Source of the DNA: Idiomarina ramblicola
Lineage (GTDB): Bacteria; Pseudomonadota; Gammaproteobacteria; Enterobacterales; Alteromonadaceae
Length of the DNA: 64,000 bases
Direction of reading: 5' to 3'
Assembly: GCF_003987255.1 (NCBI RefSeq)
Contig: NZ_PIQC01000003.1
Span: forward strand, 248,001 to 312,000
The translations under genes were made by a program, and so were the position numbers. The notes under the pieces were generated by a model that saw nothing but the letters and a program-made list of their open reading frames with translations, did not search any database and was not told the DNA's origin. Shown here in pieces: positions 33,771 to 42,203 of the stretch (the stretch's first letter is position 1; every line of letters begins with the position of its first letter).

Positions 33771-34055
33771 TTAACCGCCTGTCGTTGTGGTCGTTGTTGT
33801 AGTCGTTGTTGTAGTTGTTTCAACTGGTGGATCAACGACTTCTGGATCTGAGCCACTGTCGGTAACTACAGCTGTTGTAGCTGCTACTGCAACACCAGCA
33901 AAAACCAGAGCTTCAGTTGACATTGCACCAATACCACCGGCGCTACCGCCGCTAGTGCTTTCTGAACCATCCGCTTGAGGCTGTGGTAACGGATCCGCTA
34001 ATGCCGGAGTTGCCGCAAATACCATGCCTGCTAATGCTATTGCTAATTTTTTCAT
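33771..34055 (-). CDS. gfcA: GfcA/YjbE-like small Thr-rich protein
   Basis: 94 aa. Signal peptide MKKLAIALAGMVFAATPALAD, a Gly/Ser-rich stretch, one hydrophobic segment (STEALVFAGVAVAATTAVV), an acidic linker and a tail of thirteen consecutive Thr before GG. E. coli GfcA is likewise a small threonine-rich protein. The Thr tail is encoded by a low-complexity ACN tract (about 33777-33822) that could slip. An AGAGGTG site precedes the ATG. First gene of gfcABCD. Confidence 0.8.
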   Translation of the reverse strand: MKKLAIALAGMVFAATPALADPLPQPQADGSESTSGGSAGGIGAMSTEALVFAGVAVAATTAVVTDSGSDPEVVDPPVETTTTTTTTTTTTTGG

Positions 34056-34085
34056 ATATAAACACCTCTATGTGTTTCGTGAACT

Positions 34086-34118
34086 TCGATTGGCCAATCG
34101 AGTCAGACATCGCTGACT
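34086..34118. promoter_or_regulatory. Two adjacent inverted repeats between gfcA and the MBL gene
   Basis: 34086-34101 is a perfect 16-bp palindrome TCGATTGGCCAATCGA, directly followed by AGTCAG-N6-CTGACT (34101-34118). They lie 31 bp and more upstream of gfcA in the divergent intergenic region. They may be operator sites or a structured gfcA leader; the sequence alone cannot decide. Confidence 0.55.
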
Positions 34119-34236
34119 ACTGGGTGCTACGTTATCGCCCTTTTGGGTGATTTGCAATATGATTATAGCAGCTAAACTACTGATTTTACATTTTCTTACA
34201 CTGTTATTTTATTTAGCGGAAAAGGAACCAAAGAAC

Positions 34237-35628
34237 ATGGACGTCATTCACCACGGTGCATTTGAAGGGGTTACCGGCTCGTGCCACGAGCTTTTGTTAG
34301 ACAGTGACCACTCACTGCTTATTGACTGCGGGTTATTTCAAGGGGCTGAAACCTCGGGGTCGGGTGCCGATGCCAACGCGCAGGAAATAGACTTTGATAT
34401 AAGCAAGGTACAAGCTCTGGTCGTAACCCACTGCCACATTGACCACGTTGGCCGCGTACCCTGGTTGCTTATTGCGGGCTTTAATGGCCCCATTTATTGC
34501 ACCAAAGCCACGGCGCTATTACTGCCACTAGTTATTGAAGACGCCTTAAAAGTCGGTTTAACCCGTAACGCTGAGATTATTAATGCGGTTATTGCCCGGC
34601 TGCGGCGCCATCTAAACCCCGTTGGTTATGACCAATGGCTTGATCTCCCCACCGAGTTTGCTGCTGAGCCGTTTAAACTGCGCTTTCGCCAGGCGGGCCA
34701 TATTCTGGGTTCTTCTTATGTCGAAATTGAAAATGTGAACACTCACTACCGCGTGGTGTTCTCTGGTGACTTAGGCTGTAAAAACACGCCTCTGCTTCCC
34801 GACCCTACGCCATTAGAGCGTGCCGACTTTTTATTGCTGGAAAGTACTTATGGTAACAAGAACCATGAGTCGCGGGCTGATCGCGCTCAGCGGCTAAAGT
34901 CGGTAGTGGAGCGTTGCGTTGAAAACAAAGGCACCATTTTAATTCCGGCTTTTAGCATTGGCCGTACGCAGGAACTTTTGTACGAGCTGGAAGACATTAT
35001 TCATAACGCCCGTGAGCAAGAGGCGAAAACCGGTACGAAAGATCCTCTTTGGGACAAAATGACGGTAATTCTCGATTCTCCACTGGCGGCGCAGTTTACC
35101 AGGCAATACAGGGCAATGAAGGATTTATGGGACGAAGAAGCCCATAAGCGTTTGAATGAAAACCGCCACCCACTTAATTTTGATCGCCTGCTGACGGTGG
35201 ATGAGCACAGCGAACATGAGCGCATTGTGAATTACCTGCAAAGCAGTGGTGACCCCTGCATTGTGATTGCCGCCAGCGGTATGTGTACCGGCGGACGCAT
35301 GCTCAGCTATTTAAAAGCGTTACTGCCCGATCCGCGCACCGATGTGCTTTTTGTGGGGTATCAGGCGGCGGGCACGCCGGGGCGCGACATTCAGGCTTAC
35401 GGCCCTAAAGGCGGTTATGTGGAGTTAGACCATCAGCGCATTTGGATTAAAGCGGGCATTTACACTCTGGGTGGTTACTCCGCTCACGCCGACCAGCAGG
35501 AGCTGCTCGACTTTATTGACGCTACCGAGCAGCCGGTTAAGCGGATACGGTTGATTCATGGCGAAGCCGATGCGCGGTTGGCGCTGGCGGCAAAAATTAG
35601 AGAAAGGTATGGGGTGGAGGTAACCTGA
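34237..35628 (+). CDS. MBL-fold / beta-CASP metallo-hydrolase
   Basis: 463 aa from the ATG at 34237, with AAAGGAACC upstream; the longer frame from 34147 adds a hydrophobic stretch not seen in the family. N-terminal metallo-beta-lactamase core with THCHIDHVGR (H-x-H-x-D-H zinc motif) and FSGDLG. A beta-CASP insertion follows (ILIPAFSIGRTQELLYELE, MCTGGRML), then the RMMBL tail (GGYSAHADQQELLDFI, IHGE). This is the YSH1/COG1236 type, commonly RNA-processing exonucleases. The stop TGA is formed inside a REP element. Confidence 0.85.
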   Translation: MDVIHHGAFEGVTGSCHELLLDSDHSLLIDCGLFQGAETSGSGADANAQEIDFDISKVQALVVTHCHIDHVGRVPWLLIAGFNGPIYCTKATALLLPLVIEDALKVGLTRNAEIINAVIARLRRHLNPVGYDQWLDLPTEFAAEPFKLRFRQAGHILGSSYVEIENVNTHYRVVFSGDLGCKNTPLLPDPTPLERADFLLLESTYGNKNHESRADRAQRLKSVVERCVENKGTILIPAFSIGRTQELLYELEDIIHNAREQEAKTGTKDPLWDKMTVILDSPLAAQFTRQYRAMKDLWDEEAHKRLNENRHPLNFDRLLTVDEHSEHERIVNYLQSSGDPCIVIAASGMCTGGRMLSYLKALLPDPRTDVLFVGYQAAGTPGRDIQAYGPKGGYVELDHQRIWIKAGIYTLGGYSAHADQQELLDFIDATEQPVKRIRLIHGEADARLALAAKIRERYGVEVT

Positions 35629-35696
35629 CGTTTACGTCAGGAACGATATCTCACCTGACATAAATGTCAGGCTACGTAGTGTGCATGTCAGGCTAC
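35620..35696. repeat. REP inverted pair (BIME) plus half REP
   Basis: REP in + orientation at 35620-35641 (head GTAA instead of GTAG), a 12-nt linker containing GATATC, then a REP in - orientation at 35654-35675. A half copy (ATGTCAGGCTAC) follows at 35685-35696, and TGTCAGGTAA lies at 35705-35714. The first REP covers the stop codon of the MBL gene. Confidence 0.9.
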
Positions 35697-35706
35697 GTAT
35701 TTGGTG

Positions 35707-36987
35707 TCAGGTAATCTGGGCGACAAACTCCCCAATGCACCGGTACCGAATATTACGCAACAGTTGCAATTCACCAGCCTTTTGCTCATAAACAGGTAAT
35801 GCTTCGATCTGCGCAATAAGTTCATCTGCTTCCTGTTGTATTTGAGCGCAAAGTTTGTCTATTTCACGCTCTGCAACACGCTGACTTAACCTAAGCTCTT
35901 GCGCGAAAACTAACACGTCTTCGCGGGTGACTTGCCCAAAGCTCCTGGCACTTCCCAATGGCTGAGACAGCTCTTCATTGATATGCTCACCGCCAGCGGC
36001 ATAAACTGCCGTGGATAAAAGATCGTAATGCGGCATAAGTTGGCAGTCGTTCAAACTGTATGAAAAAGTCATGTTTTTTAAGTGAGCATCACCGTTACCA
36101 ACAAGGAAATTAAACAGCGCCCAGCGAAACAAACGGACTGCCGTTTGTGCCGGAGCTCTCGTCATTGCAATTAAACTATTAAGCGCAGTGACGTTACTTG
36201 CCCGGTATTTAGCCGATGCAGAAATATCGAGAATTTGGCAACCATCCAGAACATGAAGCCGCTTAATATTAGGTAATTGTCCAGTACGATCAAAGCGCTC
36301 AACAATGTAGACCGGTTCAGGGATGTAATCGATAGCAACCCGTGGAACCGTTAACTGGCACTGGTCGGCCAATGTCATTACGAAGTGTTCATTGCGCACA
36401 GTAAACCAGTATGAGCCCGGTTCAGAGTGTTCCGGTTTTAAAATATGCGTTGATGGCACCTGCCCGCTTGGCTCAAAACGCTCTTTTCCTTTTATTACCA
36501 ACAACATTTTATGCTGTGCGCCAGCAAGCGACATGCGCTTACGTTCTTTATTATTGAGCTGTGTTTTCGGCAATTTTCGAATTCGTTCGCTTAATTCTTT
36601 GTCCGACAAGAGAAACAGTTCACCCGGTAGCAGTTTCTCATCTGGTTTTAGCAAGGTAATAGCACCTGCTGATTCAGACCCTATAGCCTCTAAAAGCGCA
36701 AATGCGTCCTCTTTATCCAGTTGATGGTCTTTTGCCAAAACCTCACGGGCTTTCTCTTCCGGCAACAGGTTATCAAAAAACCATTGAACAGGACGCTTGG
36801 TCCCGGTATCGGTATGCACTTCCTGCCTTAAAACAAGCGATGGGGTTAGAGGAAAACGATTCGGCTTACTGAGCCAGTCGGGTGCGTATTCAAATACCCA
36901 TAAGCCATTATGCTCCCGCAGTTCGCCGACAATATCATCGTTGATATAAACGACAAGACGGCGTTCTTCAACTATAGCTTCACTCAT
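35707..36987 (-). CDS. hipA: HipA-like toxin kinase
   Basis: 426 aa from the ATG at 36987, overlapping the antitoxin gene by 8 bp; a GTG at 36999 is an alternative. Serine/threonine kinase fold of HipA: N-terminal subdomain (VYINDDIVGELREHNGLWVFEYAPDWL), ATP-binding loop SLAGAQHKMLLV (Ser at about 153), and the catalytic segment NFLVGNGDAHLKNMTF (Asp at about 301), followed by PHYDLLS with the metal-binding Asp. E. coli HipA phosphorylates glutamyl-tRNA synthetase; the target here is unknown. Flanked on both sides by REP sequences. Confidence 0.9.
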   Translation of the reverse strand: MSEAIVEERRLVVYINDDIVGELREHNGLWVFEYAPDWLSKPNRFPLTPSLVLRQEVHTDTGTKRPVQWFFDNLLPEEKAREVLAKDHQLDKEDAFALLEAIGSESAGAITLLKPDEKLLPGELFLLSDKELSERIRKLPKTQLNNKERKRMSLAGAQHKMLLVIKGKERFEPSGQVPSTHILKPEHSEPGSYWFTVRNEHFVMTLADQCQLTVPRVAIDYIPEPVYIVERFDRTGQLPNIKRLHVLDGCQILDISASAKYRASNVTALNSLIAMTRAPAQTAVRLFRWALFNFLVGNGDAHLKNMTFSYSLNDCQLMPHYDLLSTAVYAAGGEHINEELSQPLGSARSFGQVTREDVLVFAQELRLSQRVAEREIDKLCAQIQQEADELIAQIEALPVYEQKAGELQLLRNIRYRCIGEFVAQIT

Positions 36988-37249
36988 TCTTATTAGCACC
37001 GGTTAACTCATGTAGCTTTTGGCTATACGAGCTCTCGGGTATGTCTAAATAGACCTTTATACCCAACGCTGAGAGCATGTTAAGCGCTTTTTCCAGCTGC
37101 ACAGTTGGTTTTCCGTTCTCAAACTGGCTAACGAAATTAATACCACAGCCAGCGAAAGAACCTGCCGTAGTTTGATCCAGATCTTGCTGTTGCCGCACAA
37201 CTTTAGCAATTGTTCCAATAACCTTTGTGTTTTTTGCTTCTAACAACAT
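36980..37249 (-). CDS. hipB: HipB-like antitoxin, XRE family
   Basis: 89 aa from the ATG at 37249, which has an AGGAG site 6 nt upstream; the open frame extends to a TTG at 37270 that would lie in an operator. Helix-turn-helix of Cro/CI type: IGTIAKVVRQQQDLDQTTAGSFAGCGINFVSQFENGKPTVQLEKALNMLSALGI. Expected to bind HipA and repress the operon at three inverted repeats upstream. Confidence 0.88.
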   Translation of the reverse strand: MLLEAKNTKVIGTIAKVVRQQQDLDQTTAGSFAGCGINFVSQFENGKPTVQLEKALNMLSALGIKVYLDIPESSYSQKLHELTGANKNE

Positions 37250-37260
37250 AGCAGCTCCTA

Positions 37261-37380
37261 ATTCACGCAACAGAGTGAATATAGAGTCTTTTTTGGGTTA
37301 AATCAAATAAATTCATTAGAACTAGTGAATAGATTTGATTTGCTGTGGGTTTCTTTGTTGATTCATTTGAACGGGTGAAT
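37261..37380 (-). promoter_or_regulatory. Three HipB operators at 50-bp spacing
   Basis: ATTCA-N10-TGAAT occurs at 37261-37280, 37311-37330 and 37361-37380, exactly 50 bp apart. The first touches the predicted -10 and lies 12 bp upstream of the hipB ATG, the second abuts the -35, and the third is further upstream. E. coli hipBA also has several inverted repeats upstream, though with a different sequence. Confidence 0.85.
37278..37306 (-). promoter_or_regulatory. Predicted hipBA promoter
   Basis: On the minus strand TTGATT (37306-37301) and TATATT (37283-37278) are separated by 17 nt, a near-consensus sigma-70 promoter about 30 nt upstream of the hipB ATG. It is framed by operators 1 and 2, which fits autorepression. 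Confidence 0.7.
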
Positions 37381-37385
37381 GTAAT

Positions 37386-37402
37386 CTGACATGTCAGGCT
37401 AC
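37386..37402 (-). repeat. Truncated REP at the right side of hipBA
   Basis: Reads GTAGCCTGACATGTCAG on the minus strand: the GTAG head and both arms are present but the central bases of the usual palindrome are lost. Its TAG is the stop codon of the 73-aa gene. Confidence 0.8.
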
Positions 37403-37620
37403 CACTCAATAACCACCGGCTGCTTCAAATACGGGTTGTCGTGCGTGCGCAGGCTTTCTTTTGCGGCTTCTTCAGAGTTTAAGCCCTTATCCAGACTACC
37501 GTCGCTGTAGCGTAAGATAAACGGCTGGTTAAATGGGCGCGAACGAACACAGTCATAAAAGGTTTTCAGGGTATAACAGGTCGTCGCATTGGCCGACATT
37601 ACTTTGTCATTACTGGACAT
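37399..37620 (-). CDS. Small conserved-looking protein downstream of dabA
   Basis: 73 aa, no recognised family. The ATG at 37620 has an AGGTGAG site at ideal spacing and lies inside the dabA 3' end (22-bp overlap), so translation is coupled to dabA; an ATG at 37599 is a weaker alternative. The product is soluble, with LRYSDGSLDKGLNSEEAAKESLR in the middle. Its stop codon TAG belongs to a REP head. Possibly an accessory of the inorganic carbon transporter; this rests on position only. Confidence 0.6.
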   Translation of the reverse strand: MSSNDKVMSANATTCYTLKTFYDCVRSRPFNQPFILRYSDGSLDKGLNSEEAAKESLRTHDNPYLKQPVVIEW

Positions 37621-39872
37621 AGCTCACCTCGTGTATTCAGTCGATACAGATTGATCCATTGCTGCTGAAATAATTCGTTAAATGCGGTAGCGCCGGCCAG
37701 CGCCCGCTCAATGGTGGCTTCATCGGCTTCAATAATCACCTGCAGCCGCATGGGCCGATGCACAAAGTCGGTGCCGTCGTGCACCGACTGCCAGGCCAGC
37801 CCCTGCCGCAGGTCACCGCCATTGCCTTCGAAAATACCAATGTCATTGGCCACCCGGTTGTGCAGCAGTTTATTACCACTGCCCAGTTGCTTCGGGTCGG
37901 TAACCGAGCAGTAGTATTGCCAGTTGATCCAGTTGGCAACCAGCCCCGGTGCGCTCAGCAGTTGTGTTAATAACTCGCCGTTGGGATCGCGCTCGCTGTA
38001 GTAGTCGTGCAGAAAGTTACTGCCAAGGGTTTCTGCCGAGGTTATCCGGTTCGCCCGCCCGAAAAACAGCACATTGTTGTCGGCCAGCCCCCATTCGGGG
38101 CGTAACTCGGCCCAGTGCCCCGAACGCTTCTTCCGATCCTTTCGGGATTTCATGCCGGTATCGGTTAACCGTTCGGTGGCTGCGCGAAATACCCGTTTGA
38201 CCTCGCTTGGTACAGTTCGGGTCAGCCACACCACCTGGTCGGTCACGGTTTCGTGCAGGGCTGAATAAAAACGCGTGGCCGACGGAATACCCACACCGCG
38301 CTCACGCAATTGCTCGCGAATAGCGCTGTCGTTCAGTAGCCGGGTCAGTACACGGGCACTTAAAGCGCCGGTTTGACCGCCGCAGGCACCGCAATTGAGC
38401 CCGGCCCGCTGAGCGTTGTTACTATGGTGCGAGCCGTGCCCGACCAGCACAATGTGCTGAGCAAAAGTGTCAAACTGCATGCCCGCCAGCGCCTGTTGGC
38501 ATAAGCTCACCAGGGTATCCAGTGACGCCTCGCCGTTGCGCTCACACACCGTGCCTTCGGCAATACTGCCGCCATTGGCGGTTGCCAGCTGGCCGGGTAT
38601 GCCGGTCAGTAAGGTTTTCAATTTGCTGAGCCCGAGCGCCTCAACCCCGCTGAACATCGATACCGGCGTATTGAATAAATTGCTCAACAATGAAGTGACC
38701 GAGTGCTTAGGTTCCGGCGCTTTGATGTAATACGAAGGCTGCAATAACCCGGGCGCATGAGGCACGTCGCGCTCTTTGGTCTGCAGTGCCAGCGGCACAC
38801 CAAAGAACCCGGCAAACCCTTTGCTCTGAATGCCGAAACCAAAAGCCCGCCCGGCTTGCTCTAGTGCGCAGCGATAGCGCTCTGAGCGCACATCAATGCA
38901 AAACACGGCTTGTACATCGGGCGTTTTACTGGTTAAATGCCGTGAGTCATCAATGTCCGGGCTGAACTGCAACGCCTTAAGTTGCGAACGCTCGTACGCC
39001 GCCTGCCACTGCCACAGTACCGCGTTATGTTGCTCAATATGGGCGACCTGCTCTTCGCAATTATCAACCTGTGCGGCCAACGCCTGTTGCAACTGCTGGT
39101 AAACCGCCGTGTTGGTGCGTTCTGCCAGTTGCCACAGAATGTATTCCCAGGCTAACCGAATGCACAGCAGTTCAAACACCCACTGGCTGCCCTGACGCTC
39201 GTCCTGATACGCGAATGCCGCCGCCCAGCCCCATAAGTCACTGATCAGTGCCTGACCGTAACAACGCAGTGCGTAGTCCGAAGCATCGCTCAGAAAGTGG
39301 GCTTGACACTCGTGAATCAATTGGTGCGGATCGTCCGGCAGCTTGGCAAATAAGTCGTTTAACTCGGCCTCGTCCATCAGGGTTTCGATACCGCGGTCGG
39401 CGCGGGAAATGCTCAGCCAGTGTTGGTACAGCGAACTGTCTTTACCGGCTTGCTGAAACCGTGTTGGGAACTGCATAAACAAGCCGCAGGTTTGGCTTAT
39501 TTGCAGCACCACTTCGTCGTTCCAGCGCATTTTTCGGCGACGCTGCTGGTATTTGTCCACCAACCGGCTGAGGTTTTGCCATTGCGGCAGCGGTTCTTTC
39601 GCTGCGGTACGCTGCTGTAACTCGTGCACCATGTGGTCGGTGACCAGCCCGGCGTCAATTTGGTTTTGTTGCCACTGCTGCCAATAAAATTCCGGGCTCA
39701 TCAGCAAACGACTGCCTGCACAGTAGCGCCAGTGCGCAGACACGTCGGCCAGCGGCTGCTGCCGGTAATGCCAAAAGGGGTTTACCGCTATCCATTGTGA
39801 CAACGGCCATTGCGGCGCAATAGAGTGGCTGACCTGTTCTGCTATCGAGACAAAACGATTGACTGTACTCAT
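37599..39872 (-). CDS. dabA: DabA, zinc subunit of the DIC accumulation complex
   Basis: 757 aa from the ATG at 39872, which overlaps the dabB stop as ATGA; the longer frame to 40001 would lie inside dabB. DUF2309 family. Dab complexes take up dissolved inorganic carbon, with DabA acting as a beta-carbonic-anhydrase-like subunit coupled to cation flow. The zinc/active-site pattern is visible: VFCIDVRSER (Cys325, Asp327) and GHGSHHSNNAQRAGLNCGACGG (His479, Cys494). The length fits the shorter DabA proteins. The protein is cytoplasmic and attached to DabB. Confidence 0.92.
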   Translation of the reverse strand: MSTVNRFVSIAEQVSHSIAPQWPLSQWIAVNPFWHYRQQPLADVSAHWRYCAGSRLLMSPEFYWQQWQQNQIDAGLVTDHMVHELQQRTAAKEPLPQWQNLSRLVDKYQQRRRKMRWNDEVVLQISQTCGLFMQFPTRFQQAGKDSSLYQHWLSISRADRGIETLMDEAELNDLFAKLPDDPHQLIHECQAHFLSDASDYALRCYGQALISDLWGWAAAFAYQDERQGSQWVFELLCIRLAWEYILWQLAERTNTAVYQQLQQALAAQVDNCEEQVAHIEQHNAVLWQWQAAYERSQLKALQFSPDIDDSRHLTSKTPDVQAVFCIDVRSERYRCALEQAGRAFGFGIQSKGFAGFFGVPLALQTKERDVPHAPGLLQPSYYIKAPEPKHSVTSLLSNLFNTPVSMFSGVEALGLSKLKTLLTGIPGQLATANGGSIAEGTVCERNGEASLDTLVSLCQQALAGMQFDTFAQHIVLVGHGSHHSNNAQRAGLNCGACGGQTGALSARVLTRLLNDSAIREQLRERGVGIPSATRFYSALHETVTDQVVWLTRTVPSEVKRVFRAATERLTDTGMKSRKDRKKRSGHWAELRPEWGLADNNVLFFGRANRITSAETLGSNFLHDYYSERDPNGELLTQLLSAPGLVANWINWQYYCSVTDPKQLGSGNKLLHNRVANDIGIFEGNGGDLRQGLAWQSVHDGTDFVHRPMRLQVIIEADEATIERALAGATAFNELFQQQWINLYRLNTRGELCPVMTK

Positions 39873-41194
39873 GCCTGCTTCTCCTGCCGAACGCGCCGCT
39901 GCCGTTGGTAATAACGAATGGGATGACTGGGCCAGAGCCACAACACCAGACGGGTCAGCCACTCGTCGAGATACAGCCCGGCGTTTAAGGTAATGAACCA
40001 ACGCTGACTGAGCCGGTGCGACGGCGTGTGATGCACCAGCCAGTAAGTGAACGCGAAGAGGTTAAACAACAGGGTAATGACAGGCTCCAGCCAGACACGG
40101 CCAAACGCCGGTTGTGGTTCGATGACTTGCTGTGCCACTGTGCCCAGAATAAGGTACGCGGCTATGGCCAGTGCAGAGACACTGAGGCGCAGCGGCCATT
40201 GATGCAGATTCATCCAGATGGTGGTCAGTGCCATGGCTAACAAGGCCGACGGCAGCCATTTCGGGTTACCCAGCAGCCACCAGCAGGCGGCCGCAACAAG
40301 CGCCTGAAACGCCAGGAAGACCACACCCACCCGCCAGATAGAACGCGCAGTTGGCTGTTTGATAACCGCCACTTCGCTAACCGACAAAAAAGCATGGGCT
40401 TTATAAACCGAGTGCGCGACCAGGTGCAGCAGGGCCAAGTCGTAATAACCCAGGCCAATTTCCAGCAGCATCAGTCCCATTTGAGCACTGGTAGACCAGG
40501 CCAGACGCACTTTAATGCTGATGCGTGTGGCCATAATTAAGGCGGCAAAACAACAGGAAGCCGCCGACACCAGACACAGCAACCAGAGCGCAACGGCACT
40601 GTTGCTCCATAGCGGTACGGTAGCCAGCAGCAAAAAACCACCCAGATTGATAATGCCTGCGTGCAGCAAAGCTGATACCGGTGTGGGTGCTTCGACCACC
40701 TGAATCAACCAGCCATGCAGGGGCAGCTGCGCGCACTTTATCAGCGCCGCCATCACCAGACAGAGCGCCGCAATGTGTTGAGTCATACCGGTGGGGCTGG
40801 TACCGAACTGCTGCAGTATGGTGTCGAGCTGAAGGCTGCCCGTGGTTAAGTACATGATGACAAAAGCCGTACCCAGAAAAGCTTCGGAGCAGCGCGCCAG
40901 AATAAACTTTTTGTGCGCGGCCAGTACGGCGCGGTCGCGTTCCGGGTAAAACATCAGCAGCCAGTGCAGTTGCAGACTAATGGCCATCCACGCGGCGAAG
41001 AACACCACAATGTTGTTGCTGACAATGAGGACAAATACGGCGGTTAAACACGCTATAAGCTTGGTAACGAACGCGCGCCGGCGCGGATCAAGCCGGAAGT
41101 TTCGGATAGCGTAGCTTGTCACCACCCAGGCCAATAGAGCCACCAGCACCAGTAAAACTGGCCGTACGCCGGATATTGTCAACCACTCTGCCAT
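39869..41194 (-). CDS. dabB: DabB, membrane cation-coupling subunit
   Basis: 441 aa with about 12 hydrophobic segments, homologous to the antiporter-like subunits NuoL/MrpA (proton_antipo_M). Seen: FFAAWMAISLQLHWLLMFYP, MAALIKCAQLPLHGWLIQVVEAPTPVSALLHAGIINLGGFLL (Lys and the HAG motif of the proton channel), and HLVAHSVYKAHAFLSV. It is shorter than NuoL and appears to lack part of the usual N-terminus, but starts with a proper ATG. Context with dabA rules out a Complex I subunit. Confidence 0.9.
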   Translation of the reverse strand: MAEWLTISGVRPVLLVLVALLAWVVTSYAIRNFRLDPRRRAFVTKLIACLTAVFVLIVSNNIVVFFAAWMAISLQLHWLLMFYPERDRAVLAAHKKFILARCSEAFLGTAFVIMYLTTGSLQLDTILQQFGTSPTGMTQHIAALCLVMAALIKCAQLPLHGWLIQVVEAPTPVSALLHAGIINLGGFLLLATVPLWSNSAVALWLLCLVSAASCCFAALIMATRISIKVRLAWSTSAQMGLMLLEIGLGYYDLALLHLVAHSVYKAHAFLSVSEVAVIKQPTARSIWRVGVVFLAFQALVAAACWWLLGNPKWLPSALLAMALTTIWMNLHQWPLRLSVSALAIAAYLILGTVAQQVIEPQPAFGRVWLEPVITLLFNLFAFTYWLVHHTPSHRLSQRWFITLNAGLYLDEWLTRLVLWLWPSHPIRYYQRQRRVRQEKQA

Positions 41195-41330
41195 TCATGC
41201 GCCCCGTGAGTTTGATTTGGAGTCATTATGGGCGCTGACTTGATGTTAAGTAAAATAGATATAAACTATGTTTTTGTTCGCTTTAAGTGAACGGTTTGTA
41301 AGACGGTTCTTAGAGGCACCGGAGAGAGCG

Positions 41331-42197
41331 ATGAACTACAAGCATCTTTATTACTTCTGGCATGTGGCCGAAAGTGGTCACTTAACGCAAACGGCGCAGA
41401 AACTTCATGTGTCGCAGTCGGCGTTGTCGGCGCAGATAAAACAGCTGGAAGAGTGGCTGGGCACCCCGCTGTTTGAACGCCAGGGCCGCCAGCTGGTGCT
41501 GACTCAGGCCGGATACATTGCACGCCAGTACGCGGACCGCATTTTTCAGGAAGGCAATAATTTAATCAAGCAGTTAAAGCAGGGTATGGACGGCAGTGAT
41601 CTGGTGATTCGTATTGGCCATGCCTCGACCATGTCGCGTAACTTTGTGGAAGCCTTTATTCATGATTTAGTGCACCAGCAGGACGTACAGTACCGATTGC
41701 ACTCCATGACGCCCGACCAGTTATTTAACGAACTGGCAAATCATCAAATTGATATTGCGCTGGCGAATACCAATGTGCGCGGCAGTGACAAGCAGTTGTG
41801 GCAGAGTCGCTTACTGGCGCGACAGCCGGTGTCGATTATCGGGCCGCCGGATAGCGCGATTGAGAATTTAACCGATGCCACGTTGCGCAATAAAAACTGG
41901 GTGTTACCGCCTGAGAACATGCCTCTGCGTTCAGCTTTCGATATGCTCAGTGCTGAATACAACTGGCAACCGCGGGTACTGGCCGAAGCCGATGACATGG
42001 CGATGTTGCGACTGCTGGCCAGGGATACCGGAGCGCTGGTGGTGATTCCCGATGTTGTCGTACGGGATGAGCTGAACAATGGGCAGCTAAAACGCTATTT
42101 AACCCTGCCCAATGTGTTCGAGCACTTTTACGGTATTACCCTCAAGCGCCCCTTTGAGCACCCCATGGTCGCGCGGCTGCTGAAGCGGTTTGTGTAA
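41331..42197 (+). CDS. NhaR-like LysR-family regulator
   Basis: 288 aa from the ATG at 41331 (GGAGAG site 5 nt upstream). The DNA-binding start MNYKHLYYFWHVAESGHLTQTAQKLHVSQSALSAQIKQLEEWLG is very close in style to E. coli NhaR. A type 2 periplasmic-binding-like effector domain follows. It is divergent from dabBA with a 136-bp shared region, and the DabB subunit is antiporter-like, so it most likely controls dabBA in response to cation, pH or bicarbonate. Confidence 0.85.
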   Translation: MNYKHLYYFWHVAESGHLTQTAQKLHVSQSALSAQIKQLEEWLGTPLFERQGRQLVLTQAGYIARQYADRIFQEGNNLIKQLKQGMDGSDLVIRIGHASTMSRNFVEAFIHDLVHQQDVQYRLHSMTPDQLFNELANHQIDIALANTNVRGSDKQLWQSRLLARQPVSIIGPPDSAIENLTDATLRNKNWVLPPENMPLRSAFDMLSAEYNWQPRVLAEADDMAMLRLLARDTGALVVIPDVVVRDELNNGQLKRYLTLPNVFEHFYGITLKRPFEHPMVARLLKRFV

Positions 42198-42203
42198 CCG
42201 CTG

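Noticed and set aside
33777-33822. Trinucleotide tract as a phase-variation switch of gfcA
   Set aside because: The units are triplets, so slippage changes the length of the Thr tail but not the frame; no on/off switch is expected.
34129-34139. Second ops element upstream of gfcA
   Set aside because: Two mismatches at otherwise conserved G positions; kept only as a side remark in a finding.
39869-41194. NADH dehydrogenase subunit L or an Mrp antiporter subunit
   Set aside because: It is coupled to dabA by a 4-bp overlap and no other nuo or mrp gene is present.
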